Source of the DNA: Curtobacterium sp. VKM Ac-1393
GTDB lineage: Bacteria > Actinomycetota > Actinomycetes > Actinomycetales > Microbacteriaceae
NCBI RefSeq assembly: GCF_015350995.1
Contig: NZ_JADKRW010000002.1
Coordinates: forward strand, 434,001-498,000
Reading direction: 5' to 3'
Length of the DNA: 64,000 bases
The translations under genes and the position numbers were made by a program. Within the stretch, counting starts at the first letter, position 1; every line of letters starts with the position of its first letter. The notes under the pieces are model-generated. The model saw nothing but the letters and a program-made list of their open reading frames with translations. It ran no database searches and was not told the DNA's origin. This document shows, in pieces, positions 34,760 to 42,660 of this stretch.

Positions 34760-34827
34760 CGAGTCTCGGGCTGCGCGACAGTTCACGGGCCCGGGAGCGC
34801 GAGAAGTGTCGCTCACCGCGAAACTCG
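34760..34827. repeat. CGAGT...GCGACAGTTC palindrome, copy 1
   Basis: 68-bp imperfect palindrome. The right arm is GAAGTGTCGCTCACCGCG then AAACTCG. The stop codon of the minus-strand MHS permease (34813-34815) lies inside it. A partial duplicate of the left arm precedes it (CGAGTCCCGGACTGCGCG). Confidence 0.75.
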
Positions 34828-36201
34828 ACCCCGCCCACGCGCCCCACCCCGCGCCCGCGCCGCCCGCGCGGCACCCCGCCCCCGCGCGACCGGATCCACC
34901 GCGAACACCGCCGCCACGATGCTCAGCGCCGCGTACACCCCGAGGTACCCGCACAGGATCCACGGCGAGCCCCCACCGAGCTCCACGAACACCGCGGCCA
35001 GCAGCGGCGTGAGCCCCACCGAGAAGATCGACCCGATCTGGTACCCGAGCGACATCCCCGAGTACCGCCGACCGGTCGGGAACTGTTCCGCGAACCACGC
35101 CGCCTGCGGCCCGTAGATGCTGTCGTGGAAGACGCACATCCCGACCAGCGCCACGAGCGGCAGCAGCACGAGTGGCCCGGCGTCGAGGAACGCGAAGAAC
35201 GGCCAGATGAGCACGGCGATCCCCACGGCCGACCAGATCGTGAGCACCCGTCGCCCCACCCGGTCGGACAGCCACCCCCAGAACGGCGTCGACACGAGCG
35301 ACACCGCGGAGATGACGAGCACGGCCTGGAGCCCGGCCGCCGACCCCGCTTCGCCGCGCTTCGCGAGCAGGTACGTCAGCGAGTACGTCGTCAGGATCGA
35401 GTACAGCGCCGGCTGCACGAGGCGCAGCCCGGCCGTCACCAGGATCGCGCGCGGGTGGTGCCGGATCGCCTGCCAGACCGGGAACCGCTCGACCCCGCCG
35501 GACGCCCGCAGCTGCTGGAACACCGGTGCGTCCTGCACGCCGAGCCGGATCACCAGACCCACGGCCACGATCACCGCGGAGAACAGGAACGGCAGGCGCC
35601 AACCCCATGCCAGGAAGGCCTCGTTGCCGAGCAGGGTCCGCACGAGCGTGAAGACGCCGGTCGCGAGCAGCATGCCGCCCGCCGAGCCCATCTGCGTGAA
35701 GGCGCCGAACAGGCCCCGGTGCCGTTCGGGCGCGTGTTCGACGGACAGCAGCGCCGACCCGCCCCACTCCGCGCCGGCCGCGACACCCTGCAGCAGCCGC
35801 AGGAACACCAGCGCGACGACGGCTCCGACCCCGATGGTCGACGCCGACGGCACCACACCGATGAGCGTCGACGCGATGCCCATCAGCACCAGGGACGCGA
35901 CGAGCAGCTTCTTCCGCCCGATCCGGTCGCCCAGGTGCCCGGCGATCACCCCGCCGAGCGGGCGTGCGACGAAGCCGACGCCGTAGGTCGCGAACGACGC
36001 GATGACGCCGACCGCCGGCGTCACCGTCGGGAAGAAGGTGGGTGCGAAGACCAGTGCAGAGGCGGTCGCGTACAGGTAGAAGTCGTAGTACTCCACGGTC
36101 GTGCCGACGAACGACGCCAGGGCGACGCGACGGCGGGTCGCGCCCGTCGTCGGTGCGGCGGGGCGGACGGGAGGCGCGGCAGCAGCGGTCGGGGTCGGCA
36201 T
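34813..36201 (-). CDS. MHS-family MFS transporter (ProP/ShiA-like)
   Basis: 462 residues and 12 membrane helices. It has the metabolite:H+ symporter hallmarks: VEYYDFYLYATASALVFAPTFF in helix 1, RPLGGVIAGHLGDRIGRKKLL after helix 2, and RLLQGVAAGAEWGGS in helix 4. Members import dicarboxylates, betaines, shikimate or similar acids. It is divergent by 102 bases from a DszA/DszC-like monooxygenase pair, so it may import their substrate. The C-terminal RGRGAARAARARGG tail ends within a palindromic repeat, which supplied the stop codon. Confidence 0.92.
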   Translation of the reverse strand: MPTPTAAAAPPVRPAAPTTGATRRRVALASFVGTTVEYYDFYLYATASALVFAPTFFPTVTPAVGVIASFATYGVGFVARPLGGVIAGHLGDRIGRKKLLVASLVLMGIASTLIGVVPSASTIGVGAVVALVFLRLLQGVAAGAEWGGSALLSVEHAPERHRGLFGAFTQMGSAGGMLLATGVFTLVRTLLGNEAFLAWGWRLPFLFSAVIVAVGLVIRLGVQDAPVFQQLRASGGVERFPVWQAIRHHPRAILVTAGLRLVQPALYSILTTYSLTYLLAKRGEAGSAAGLQAVLVISAVSLVSTPFWGWLSDRVGRRVLTIWSAVGIAVLIWPFFAFLDAGPLVLLPLVALVGMCVFHDSIYGPQAAWFAEQFPTGRRYSGMSLGYQIGSIFSVGLTPLLAAVFVELGGGSPWILCGYLGVYAALSIVAAVFAVDPVARGRGAARAARARGGARGRGRVSR

Positions 36202-36241
36202 GCCTCAGGAGCATGGTCGGCTCCGACGTCCGGTGGAACCA

Positions 36242-36256
36242 CCCGCGTAACGCGGG
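36242..36256. promoter_or_regulatory. CCCGCG-TAA-CGCGGG palindrome between divergent genes
   Basis: A perfect 6-bp-arm inverted repeat in the 102-bp space between the MHS permease and the monooxygenase operon; a possible operator for either. Confidence 0.35.
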
Positions 36257-36303
36257 GTCACCTCACTGCCCCTCGTGCCGGCCCCGCGGGGAACATGGGG
36301 TGC

Positions 36304-37725
36304 ATGAGCGATGCACCGAACCGTCCGCTGCGCTTCGCGGCCTTCGTCATGAACACGACGTCGCACATCCAGCACGGCCTGTGGCGGCACCCGGACGCCC
36401 GCCAGGCCGACTTCGACGACGTCACGCTCTGGACCGACCTGGCGCGGACCCTCGAGCGCGGCAAGTTCGACGCGATGTTCTTCGCCGACGTCGTCGGCAC
36501 CTACGGACCGGGGCGCGGCGACTACTCGACCAACCTGCGCGAGGGACTGCAGATCCCCTCGAACGACCCGTCGGTGCTGCTCTCCGCGCTCGCCGTGTCG
36601 ACCGAGCACCTCGGCCTGGCGTTCACGTCGAGCGTCATCCAGTCGCACCCGTTCGACTTCGCCCGCAAGGTCTCCACCCTCGACCACATCACCCGGGGCC
36701 GGATCGGCTGGAACGTCGTCACGAGTGCGCTCGACAGCGCCGCCCGCAACTTCGGCGCCGACCGGCTCGAGGAGCACGACGAACGCTACGTCTGGGCCGA
36801 GGAGTACCTCGAGGTCTGCGCGAAGCTCTGGGAGGGCTCGTGGGAGGACGGTGCCGTCCTGAAGGACCCGGTGCGCGGCTACGCCGACCCCGACAAGGTG
36901 CACCGCATCGACCACCACGGGAAGCGCTACGACGTGCAGGGGCCGCACCTGTCGGCACCGTCGCCGCAGCGGACGCCGGTGCTGTTCCAGGCCGGCTCCT
37001 CGCCCGCCGGCCGTGCCTTCGCCGCACGGAACGCCGAGGCCCAGTTCATCCTGACCTCGAACCGCGACGCCACCGAGCAGCTCATCCGCGAGACCCGCGA
37101 CCTCGCTCAGGCAGCCGGGCGTCGGCGGGACGACATCGCCTTCTTCCTCGGGCTGACCTTCGTCACCGGGTCCACCGAGGCCGAGGCGAAGGCCAAGGAG
37201 GCGGAGATCGACGAGTACCTGGCGGCCGACGGCTTCCTGGTGCACTCGAACCTCGGCTTCGACCCGGACACCGGCGAGGCCCTCGACCCGGACACCCCGC
37301 TGTCCGAGGTCCGCACCCACGCCGGGCAGTCGCACCTGCAGTGGCTCCGCGAGGCCGCCGGCGACCGCGAACCCACGATCGCCGACCTCGCCCGTTTGTC
37401 CGCCAAGCTCCGTGCGCGGGTCGTCGGCACGCCCGACCAGATCGCCGACGAACTCGCCGACTGGCAGCGCGTCGGCGTCGACGGGGTGAACGTCATCAAC
37501 TGGACCCTGCCCGGCTCGTACGAGGAGTTCGTCGACCACATCGCGCCCACCCTGCAGGAGCGGGGGCTGATGCAGTCCGAGTACCGCGAGGGCACCCTGC
37601 GCGAGAAGCTCTTCGGCCACCCGCAGCTGCCGGACACGCACCCCGCCAGGCAGTGGCGCGGCGCGTTCACCGGTGGCGCGAGCGGTGTCGTGGACGCGAC
37701 CCGTGCCGTGGAGGTGACCGCATGA
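36304..37725 (+). CDS. NtaA/SnaA/DszA-family flavin-dependent monooxygenase
   Basis: 473 residues, the normal length of this bacterial luciferase-like subgroup. It contains HGLWRHPDARQADF, FFADVVGTYGPG, the diagnostic GRIGWNVVTS and AGSSPAGRAFAARNAE. These enzymes use FMNH2 from a separate reductase and oxygen to attack sulfones, EDTA/NTA-type chelators or related molecules. The stop overlaps the following gene (ATGA). No flavin reductase is encoded beside it. Confidence 0.9.
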   Translation: MSDAPNRPLRFAAFVMNTTSHIQHGLWRHPDARQADFDDVTLWTDLARTLERGKFDAMFFADVVGTYGPGRGDYSTNLREGLQIPSNDPSVLLSALAVSTEHLGLAFTSSVIQSHPFDFARKVSTLDHITRGRIGWNVVTSALDSAARNFGADRLEEHDERYVWAEEYLEVCAKLWEGSWEDGAVLKDPVRGYADPDKVHRIDHHGKRYDVQGPHLSAPSPQRTPVLFQAGSSPAGRAFAARNAEAQFILTSNRDATEQLIRETRDLAQAAGRRRDDIAFFLGLTFVTGSTEAEAKAKEAEIDEYLAADGFLVHSNLGFDPDTGEALDPDTPLSEVRTHAGQSHLQWLREAAGDREPTIADLARLSAKLRARVVGTPDQIADELADWQRVGVDGVNVINWTLPGSYEEFVDHIAPTLQERGLMQSEYREGTLREKLFGHPQLPDTHPARQWRGAFTGGASGVVDATRAVEVTA

Positions 37726-38987
37726 CGGACGCGACGACGACCGACGGGCGCACGCCGAGCCTCCCGGCCGACCGCCTGGCCACGCTGCGGGCGCGCTTCG
37801 CACCGGTCTTCGCGACCATCCGACAGGGCGCGGTCGAGCGCGAACTCGCTTCCGGCACCCCCGGCGACCGGCCGTTGCCGCACGCCGAGGTCCGGGCGCT
37901 CGCCGACGCGGGGTTCGGACGGCTGCGCGTTCCCGAGGACCGCGGCGGCTTCGGCGTGACCCTGGTCGAACTCATCCACCTGGTGGCGGACCTGGCGGCC
38001 GCGGACTCGAACATCGCACACCTGTGGCGCGGGCACTTCGGGTACACCGAGCTCGTGCTGCTCCGGCCGTCGTCGGCCGGGCAGGACGAGTGGCTGCAAC
38101 GCATCGTCGACGGGGCGATCGTGGGGAACGCGACCTCGGAGCGGACCGGCACGACACTCGCCGACATCTCGACGACCGTGACGCCCGATGGCGATTCCCT
38201 CCGTCTCGACGGGCGGAAGTTCTACTCGACGGGCACCCTCTACGCCGACTGGATCTACCTGGCGGCGGACCGCGCAGGGGAACGTGTGACGTTCGCCGTC
38301 GATGCCTCCGCGCCTGGCGTGAGGAGCATCGACGACTGGGACGGGTTCGGGCAGCGGCTGACCGCGTCGGGCACCACCGTGTTCGACGGGGTGCGGGTCG
38401 ACCCTTCGGTGGTGTCGGCGTACCGGGACGCACCGCTGTCGCACATCCAGGCCTTCTACCAGCTGTACCTGCTGGCCGTCCTGGCCGGGATCGGGCAAGC
38501 GGTGTCCGACGACGCCGTCGCGTTCGTGCGGCCGCGGACCCGGACGTACATCCACGCGAACGCTCCTCGGCCGGGCGATGACCCGCAGGTCCTGGCGGTC
38601 CTCGGTCGGTTGTCCGCCGGGGCGTTCACCGCTCGATCGCTCGTCGTCGCTGCCGCGGGGCTGCTCGACGGGGTGGTCGCGACGAACGAGCCCGGGGTCG
38701 GGGTCGACCACGCACTGCTGGACGCTGCCGAGAACGCCGTGTACCAGGCGCAGGTCGAGATCGGGCCGCGGGTGCTCCGGTCGGCGTCCGAGCTGTTCGA
38801 GGTCGGCGGAGCCTCGGCGGCCGACCGCACCCGGGCGCTGGACCGGCACTGGCGGAACGCCCGCGTCGTGGCGTCGCACAACCCGGCGGTCTACAAGGAG
38901 CGGCTCGTGGGGGAGTACGCGCTGCACGGGCGGGGGCCGGTCGACGCGTGGGAGAACTACCACGAGGTGGGGCCGACGCGGTTCTGA
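37722..38987 (+). CDS. Acyl-CoA dehydrogenase-fold monooxygenase (DszC/SfnB-like)
   Basis: 421 residues with the ACAD fold: GFGRLRVPEDRGGFGVTLVEL, SNIAHLWRGHFGYTE, NATSERTG for flavin, and C-terminal WRNARVVASHNPAVYKERLVGEYALHG. The HNP-and-arginine ending and the lack of an ACAD catalytic Glu are typical of FMNH2-dependent DszC/SfnB-type enzymes that hydroxylate organosulfur compounds. Translational coupling to a DszA-like enzyme makes organosulfur (or chelate) degradation for sulfur supply likely; the actual compound is inference. Confidence 0.87.
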   Translation: MTDATTTDGRTPSLPADRLATLRARFAPVFATIRQGAVERELASGTPGDRPLPHAEVRALADAGFGRLRVPEDRGGFGVTLVELIHLVADLAAADSNIAHLWRGHFGYTELVLLRPSSAGQDEWLQRIVDGAIVGNATSERTGTTLADISTTVTPDGDSLRLDGRKFYSTGTLYADWIYLAADRAGERVTFAVDASAPGVRSIDDWDGFGQRLTASGTTVFDGVRVDPSVVSAYRDAPLSHIQAFYQLYLLAVLAGIGQAVSDDAVAFVRPRTRTYIHANAPRPGDDPQVLAVLGRLSAGAFTARSLVVAAAGLLDGVVATNEPGVGVDHALLDAAENAVYQAQVEIGPRVLRSASELFEVGGASAADRTRALDRHWRNARVVASHNPAVYKERLVGEYALHGRGPVDAWENYHEVGPTRF

Positions 38988-39001
38988 GGGGCGGGCTGGT
39001 G

Positions 39002-39070
39002 CGAGTTTTCGCGGTGAGCGACAGTTCTCGCGCTCGTGGGCCCGAGGAATGTCGCTGAGCCCGAAACTCG
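39002..39070. repeat. CGAGT...GCGACAGTTC palindrome, copy 2
   Basis: 69 bp, left arm CGAGTTTTCGCGGTGAGCG then ACAGTTCTCG, right arm GAATGTCGCTGAGCCCGAAACTCG. It begins 15 bases after a stop codon. The asymmetric centre is inverted relative to copy 1, so the element is in the opposite orientation. Confidence 0.75.
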
Positions 39071-39117
39071 GGTGCCGCCCGCCGGGTGCGGGGTGCGGGT
39101 GCGGCGAGTGCGGCGGC

Positions 39118-39462
39118 CTACGCCCAGCCGAGCTCGTGGAGCCGCTCGTCGTCGATGCCGTAGAAGTGCCCGATCTCGTGCACGAGGGTCGTGTGCACCT
39201 CGTCCTTGAGCTCCTCGACGGTGTCGCACTCGGCCAGGTGCTGCTTCCGGAACACCACGATGCGGTCGGGCAGTTCGCCGAAGCCGTACTGCCCGCGCTC
39301 GGTCGCCGCGATGCCGTCGTACACGCCGAAGAGCTCTTCGCCGTTCTCCGGTTCGTCCTCGACGACGAACACCACGTTGTCCAGCCCGTCGACCATCTCG
39401 TCGGGGAGCAGGTCGAGCTCGTCGGTCACGAGCTGCTCGAAGTCGTCGGCGGACATCTCCAT
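39118..39462 (-). CDS. Small zincin-like metallopeptidase (DUF1025 type)
   Basis: 114 residues. HEIGHFYGIDDERLHELGW gives the HExxHxxxxxD zincin motif close to the C-terminus, and FEQLVTDELDLLPDEMVDGLDNV is the typical N-terminus. Members are about this size and have no established substrate. ATG at 39462 chosen; GTG at 39465 or ATG at 39456 are possible and no strong ribosome site decides. Confidence 0.88.
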   Translation of the reverse strand: MEMSADDFEQLVTDELDLLPDEMVDGLDNVVFVVEDEPENGEELFGVYDGIAATERGQYGFGELPDRIVVFRKQHLAECDTVEELKDEVHTTLVHEIGHFYGIDDERLHELGWA

Positions 39463-39501
39463 CACGGAGACGATCGTCGCAGACCAACCTGGCGGAACGA
39501 C

Positions 39502-39532
39502 GAAGGCCCCGGTCCGAGGGACCGGGGCCTTC
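39502..39532 (-). terminator. Hairpin downstream of tRNA-His
   Basis: 14-bp perfect arms (GAAGGCCCCGGTCC / GGACCGGGGCCTTC), loop GAG, 22 bases beyond the tRNA 3' end on its own strand. Confidence 0.8.
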
Positions 39533-39554
39533 CGCTGACTCGCATCAGCACCGG

Positions 39555-39628
39555 GGTGAATAACGGGTCTCGAACCCGCGACCTCCTAGACCACAACCAG
39601 GCGCTCTACCAACTGAGCTATATCCACC
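39555..39628 (-). tRNA. tRNA-His (GTG)
   Basis: A full cloverleaf on the minus strand: acceptor GTGGATA / TATTCAC with one G-T wobble, D-arm with AGCTCAGTTGGTAGAGC, anticodon stem CCTGG/CTAGG enclosing loop TTGTGGT (anticodon GTG), T-arm GCGGGTTCGAGACCCGT. The base before position 1 is G and the discriminator is C, which is the G-1:C73 pair specific to tRNA-His. CCA is not encoded. Confidence 0.95.
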
Positions 39629-39693
39629 ATGCACACACCGGCGGACCGGCGCGACCACTCAATAGTAGTACATGCCAGCGGCCCGTCGGACCA

Positions 39694-40320
39694 CTACTGG
39701 GTCAGGCGGGGTTCCCACTTCTCGACGACCTCGGCCTGGACGGCGCGCACATCGTCCGTGGTCGGCCCCGGCTCGGCGACGAACCCAGCGCGACGGTAGT
39801 ACTCGAGCTCGCGGATCGACTCGAGGATGTCCGCGAGGGCACGGTGTCCGCCGTGCTTCTCGGGCGAGTTGAAGTACACGCGGGGGAACCAGCGCCGGCA
39901 GAGTTCCTTGATGCTCGACACGTCGACGCTGCGGTAGTGCAGGTGTCCGTCCACTCGGGGCATGTACTTCGACAGGAACGCGCGGTCGGTGCCGATGGTG
40001 TTGCCGGCCAGGGGCGCGGTGCCCTCGGCCGGGACGTGCTCGAGGATGTACTCGAGCACCTGGTACTCGGCGTCGGCGAGGGAGACGCCGTTCGGGATCT
40101 CGTCGATGAGTCCCGAGGTGACGTGCATGTTCGTCACGAACTCGTTCATGTTGTCGAGCGCGGACTGGTCCGGCTTGATCACGATGTCGAATCCGGGGTG
40201 CACGGGCTCGAGGTCGAAGTCGGTGATGACGACGGCCACCTCGACGAGTTCGTCGACCTCGAGGTCGAGGCCGGTCATCTCGCAGTCGATCCAGACGAGG
40301 CGGTCATTCGCGGTTGCCAT
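39694..40320 (-). CDS. orn: Oligoribonuclease
   Basis: 208 residues, DEDDh exonuclease. VWIDCEMTGLD (first DE), NEFVTNMHVTSGL, GNTIGTDRAFLSKYMP, YRSVDVSSIKEL and the HRALADILESI motif (catalytic His and last Asp) are all in place. It degrades 2-5-nt RNAs and pGpG. ATG at 40320 is preceded by TAGGAT with seven bases between, suggesting a leaderless message; the open frame further upstream runs through three palindromic repeats and is not part of the gene. Confidence 0.97.
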   Translation of the reverse strand: MATANDRLVWIDCEMTGLDLEVDELVEVAVVITDFDLEPVHPGFDIVIKPDQSALDNMNEFVTNMHVTSGLIDEIPNGVSLADAEYQVLEYILEHVPAEGTAPLAGNTIGTDRAFLSKYMPRVDGHLHYRSVDVSSIKELCRRWFPRVYFNSPEKHGGHRALADILESIRELEYYRRAGFVAEPGPTTDDVRAVQAEVVEKWEPRLTQ

Positions 40321-40327
40321 GTGCACG

Positions 40328-40333
40328 ATCCTA
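40328..40333 (-). promoter_or_regulatory. Candidate -10 (TAGGAT) of orn
   Basis: Minus strand TAGGAT, then CGTGCAC and the ATG. It is the same hexamer and spacing as at rpiB. Confidence 0.6.
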
Positions 40334-40447
40334 TTCCCGGCCCGCGTGCTGCCCCGCACGCCATGGCGGCAACCGCCTGCCGGTCCGCCGCCGGTCCGCC
40401 GGGCGATCGCCGTGCCTCCAGACGAGCGCGCCCAGCCCACCCAGCGC

Positions 40448-40503
40448 GAGCGGGCGGAATGCCGCGGTCGCGTCGCCTGGCGACCCGGGTATTTCGCCCG
40501 CTC
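40448..40503. repeat. GAGCGGGCGAAATGCC palindrome, copy H
   Basis: 56 bp, left arm GAGCGGGCGGAATGCC, right arm GGGTATTTCGCCCGCTC; first unit of the array. Confidence 0.88.
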
Positions 40504-40551
40504 GGCCGGACGCCGGGCCGGGCTCGCGCTCTTGATCGCCCGCGGGAACGC

Positions 40552-40607
40552 GAGCGGGCGAAATGCCGCGGTCGCGTCGCGCGGCGACCCGGGTATCTCG
40601 CCCGCTC
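40552..40607. repeat. GAGCGGGCGAAATGCC palindrome, copy I
   Basis: 56 bp, left arm intact, right arm GGGTATCTCGCCCGCTC; the central CGTCGCGCGGCGACC has one change from its neighbours. Confidence 0.88.
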
Positions 40608-40655
40608 GGTCGGACGCCGGGCCGGGCTCGCGCTCCTGCTCGCCCGCGGGAACGC

Positions 40656-40711
40656 GAGCGGGCGGAATGCCGCGGTCGCGTCGCCTGGCGACCCGGGTAT
40701 TTCGCCCGCTC
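40656..40711. repeat. GAGCGGGCGAAATGCC palindrome, copy J
   Basis: 56 bp and identical to copy H across the element, which points to recent duplication. Confidence 0.88.
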
Positions 40712-40803
40712 GGCGAGCGGCGAGCGGCGAGCGTACGAGCGCACGAGCGAGCAGGCGAGCAGGCGGGCAACTTGCGGGGCGCGGCGCGCGGGGCGGTGGC
40801 GGC

Positions 40804-40860
40804 GACCGCCTGGAGGCCCGGTGCCGGTCCGTCGGACGGTCACCGGGCCTCCAGGCGGTC
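40804..40860 (-). terminator. Large hairpin downstream of the MFS gene
   Basis: 20-bp perfect arms (40804-40823 and 40841-40860), containing GGAGGCCCGG, around a 17-base loop that is itself partly self-complementary (CCGTCC/GGACGG). Confidence 0.75.
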
Positions 40861-40880
40861 ACCACCAGTGCGCACGACGC

Positions 40881-40935
40881 GAGCGGGCGAAATGCCCGGG
40901 CCACGCCGCGTGACAGCCGGGCATTTCGCCCGCTC
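40881..40935. repeat. GAGCGGGCGAAATGCC palindrome, copy K
   Basis: 55 bp with perfect arms of at least 20 bases (GAGCGGGCGAAATGCCCGG and complement). It lies 44 bases after the MFS stop codon and may act as its first terminator. Confidence 0.9.
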
Positions 40936-40978
40936 GCGGAGGGGTGCGCGGGGTGAGGGTGCGCGGGGCTCCGGGGGG

Positions 40979-42220
40979 CTAGGACATCTCGCCGGCGCCG
41001 ATTGCCTCGGCCTCGACGCGCTCCGGCTCGGCTCCGTCGTCCACGCGGCGCAGCACCTTCGTCGTGCAGAGGACGACGACGAACGCGACGGCGACCGACA
41101 ACCCGGCGAAGACGTACGCGGCGGAGGGCGCGTACGCGTCGGCGAGCAGGGTGGCGACGGGCGGAGCGATCGCGCCGCCGATGAAGCGGACGGCGGAGTA
41201 CGCGCTCGAGGCGACCGAGCGGGGCAGGTCCGTGGCCTCCATGACGCACTCGGTGAGCACGGTGTTGAGCACACCGAGCACGAGACCGCCGACGATGACG
41301 CAGATGATGAGGCCGACCTGCGAGTCCACGACCACGGCAGCGGCGAACAGGTCGAGGGCCAACAGGGGCAGTGCGATCTTCAGCACGCTCGTCCGGCGCA
41401 TCCGAGCGGTGAGCATCGGAGCGACCCAGACCGACGTGATCGCGAGACCGAGCCCCCAGCCGAAGAACGTGAACCCGATGCCGAGTGCGCCGAAGCCGAG
41501 CGGGAAGGGCGTGTAGGCGAGCAGGACGAAGAAGCCGATGTTGTAGAACAGCGCGGTCGCGGCGAGGGCTGCGAGGGCGGGACGGCCGAGGGCTCGGAAC
41601 GGTGCCGAGAGCCTGGTGGGTGTGGGCTTCTCTAGGCTGCCGGTCTTCAGCAGCGTGACGATGGCGATGAACGCGACGGCCATCAGTGTGGTGACGCCGA
41701 AGAACGGACCGCGCCAGCTGACCGAGCCGAGCAAGCCGCCGACGAGCGGGCCGACGGCGATGCCGAGGCCGAGCGCTGCCTCGTACAGGATGATCGCCGA
41801 GGCGGTTCCGCCCGACGCCGCTCCGACGATGGTCGCCAGGGCGGTGGAGATGAAGAGCGCGTTGCCGAGACCCCAACCGGCACGGAAGTCGATGATGCTC
41901 CACACGCTGTTCGACGTGGCGGCGAGGACCGAGAACACGACGATGAGCGCCAGGCCGATGAGCAGGGTGCGCTTCGCCCCGATGCGGCTCGAGACCCAGC
42001 TCGTGAAGAACATCGCGACGCCCGTGACGGCCAGGTAGCTCGTGAAGAGCAGTTCGGTCTGCGCCGCGGTCGCCTTGAGGGAGCCTGCGATCGCGGGGAG
42101 GATCGGGTCGACGAGACCGATGCCCATGAAGGCGACGACGCACGCGAACGCGATCGCCCAGACCGCTGAGGACTGCTTGAGGATGGAGCCGGACTGGCCG
42201 GCAGGTGCGTGGGCGTTCAC
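40979..42220 (-). CDS. MFS efflux transporter
   Basis: 413 residues and 12 membrane helices: AIAFACVVAFMGIGLVDPILPAI, SRIGAKRTLLIG after helix 2, GLGIAVGPLVGGLLG (the drug-efflux motif C region) and RSVASSAYSAVRFIGGAIAPP. This is a typical 12-helix DHA1-type exporter. GTG start at 42220 overlaps the marR stop (GTGA). Being encoded with and after a MarR repressor suggests induction by its own substrate, probably a toxic organic compound. Confidence 0.92.
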   Translation of the reverse strand: MNAHAPAGQSGSILKQSSAVWAIAFACVVAFMGIGLVDPILPAIAGSLKATAAQTELLFTSYLAVTGVAMFFTSWVSSRIGAKRTLLIGLALIVVFSVLAATSNSVWSIIDFRAGWGLGNALFISTALATIVGAASGGTASAIILYEAALGLGIAVGPLVGGLLGSVSWRGPFFGVTTLMAVAFIAIVTLLKTGSLEKPTPTRLSAPFRALGRPALAALAATALFYNIGFFVLLAYTPFPLGFGALGIGFTFFGWGLGLAITSVWVAPMLTARMRRTSVLKIALPLLALDLFAAAVVVDSQVGLIICVIVGGLVLGVLNTVLTECVMEATDLPRSVASSAYSAVRFIGGAIAPPVATLLADAYAPSAAYVFAGLSVAVAFVVVLCTTKVLRRVDDGAEPERVEAEAIGAGEMS

Positions 42221-42660
42221 GCGGGGGTCTCCGTTCTGGTGGGTGCTGTGCGCTGGGCGATGAGGAGCGACGCGTGGTGCAGCACGTCCCAGTCGTCGTC
42301 GGTGAGGTCGGCGAACAACGGGCCGACCGTGCTGGTGAGGGTGGCGCGCCACGCAGTGAGGCGAGCGCGACCCGCATCGGTGATCTCGATGAGCTGCCCG
42401 CGGGAGTCGTCGGGATCGACGTTCCGGGTGACGAGGCCGTCGGCGAGCATGCCGGTGACGAGCCGGGTCATGGTGGGCTGCGCCACGCGCGAGGCTGCCG
42501 CGAGTTCGCCGAGCCGGAGCGGTTCGTCGGACTCGAGGATGCCGAGCGTGCGCCAGACGGCCGTCGACGTGGTGTTGCCCGTCGACTGCACGGCGCCGCG
42601 GATCAGGCGGTTGACGGAGACGAGGAGCGTCTCGATCGTCTGCTCGCGCGTTGTTTCCAT
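42217..42660 (-). CDS. MarR-family transcriptional regulator
   Basis: 147 residues. Winged helix-turn-helix: LRLGELAAASRVAQPTMTRLVTGMLADGLVTR is followed by the wing NVDPDDSRGQLIEITDAGR, with dimerisation helices at both ends. ATG at 42660 gives METTREQTIETLL; TATAGT ends six bases before it. Adjacent inverted repeats overlap this promoter, so the protein probably represses its own operon with the MFS exporter. Confidence 0.94.
   Translation of the reverse strand: METTREQTIETLLVSVNRLIRGAVQSTGNTTSTAVWRTLGILESDEPLRLGELAAASRVAQPTMTRLVTGMLADGLVTRNVDPDDSRGQLIEITDAGRARLTAWRATLTSTVGPLFADLTDDDWDVLHHASLLIAQRTAPTRTETPA

Larger units (their letters stand above)
40448..40711. repeat. Three-unit tandem array with 104-bp period
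   Basis: Palindrome copies start at 40448, 40552 and 40656. Each unit is a 56-bp palindrome plus a 48-bp spacer beginning GG(C/T)CGGACGCCGGGCCGGGC. The two spacers differ at only a few bases, so whole units, not just palindromes, were duplicated. Confidence 0.92.
40321..40978. other. 658-bp gene-free region: array of palindromic elements
   Basis: It is occupied by the orn promoter, three palindrome copies in a 104-bp-period array (40448-40711), a GAGCGGC-rich filler, a 20-bp-stem hairpin at 40804-40860 and one further palindrome copy at 40881. I see no gene on either strand. Confidence 0.75.

Noticed and set aside
34760..39070. Transposon with terminal inverted repeats
   Set aside because: No transposase or integrase lies between, and target-site duplications are not evident; kept only as a hypothesis of block transfer.
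40275..42377. Long minus-strand frame running through the palindrome array and the MFS gene
   Set aside because: Wrong frame relative to the MFS and orn genes; it exists because the palindromes contain no stops in several frames.
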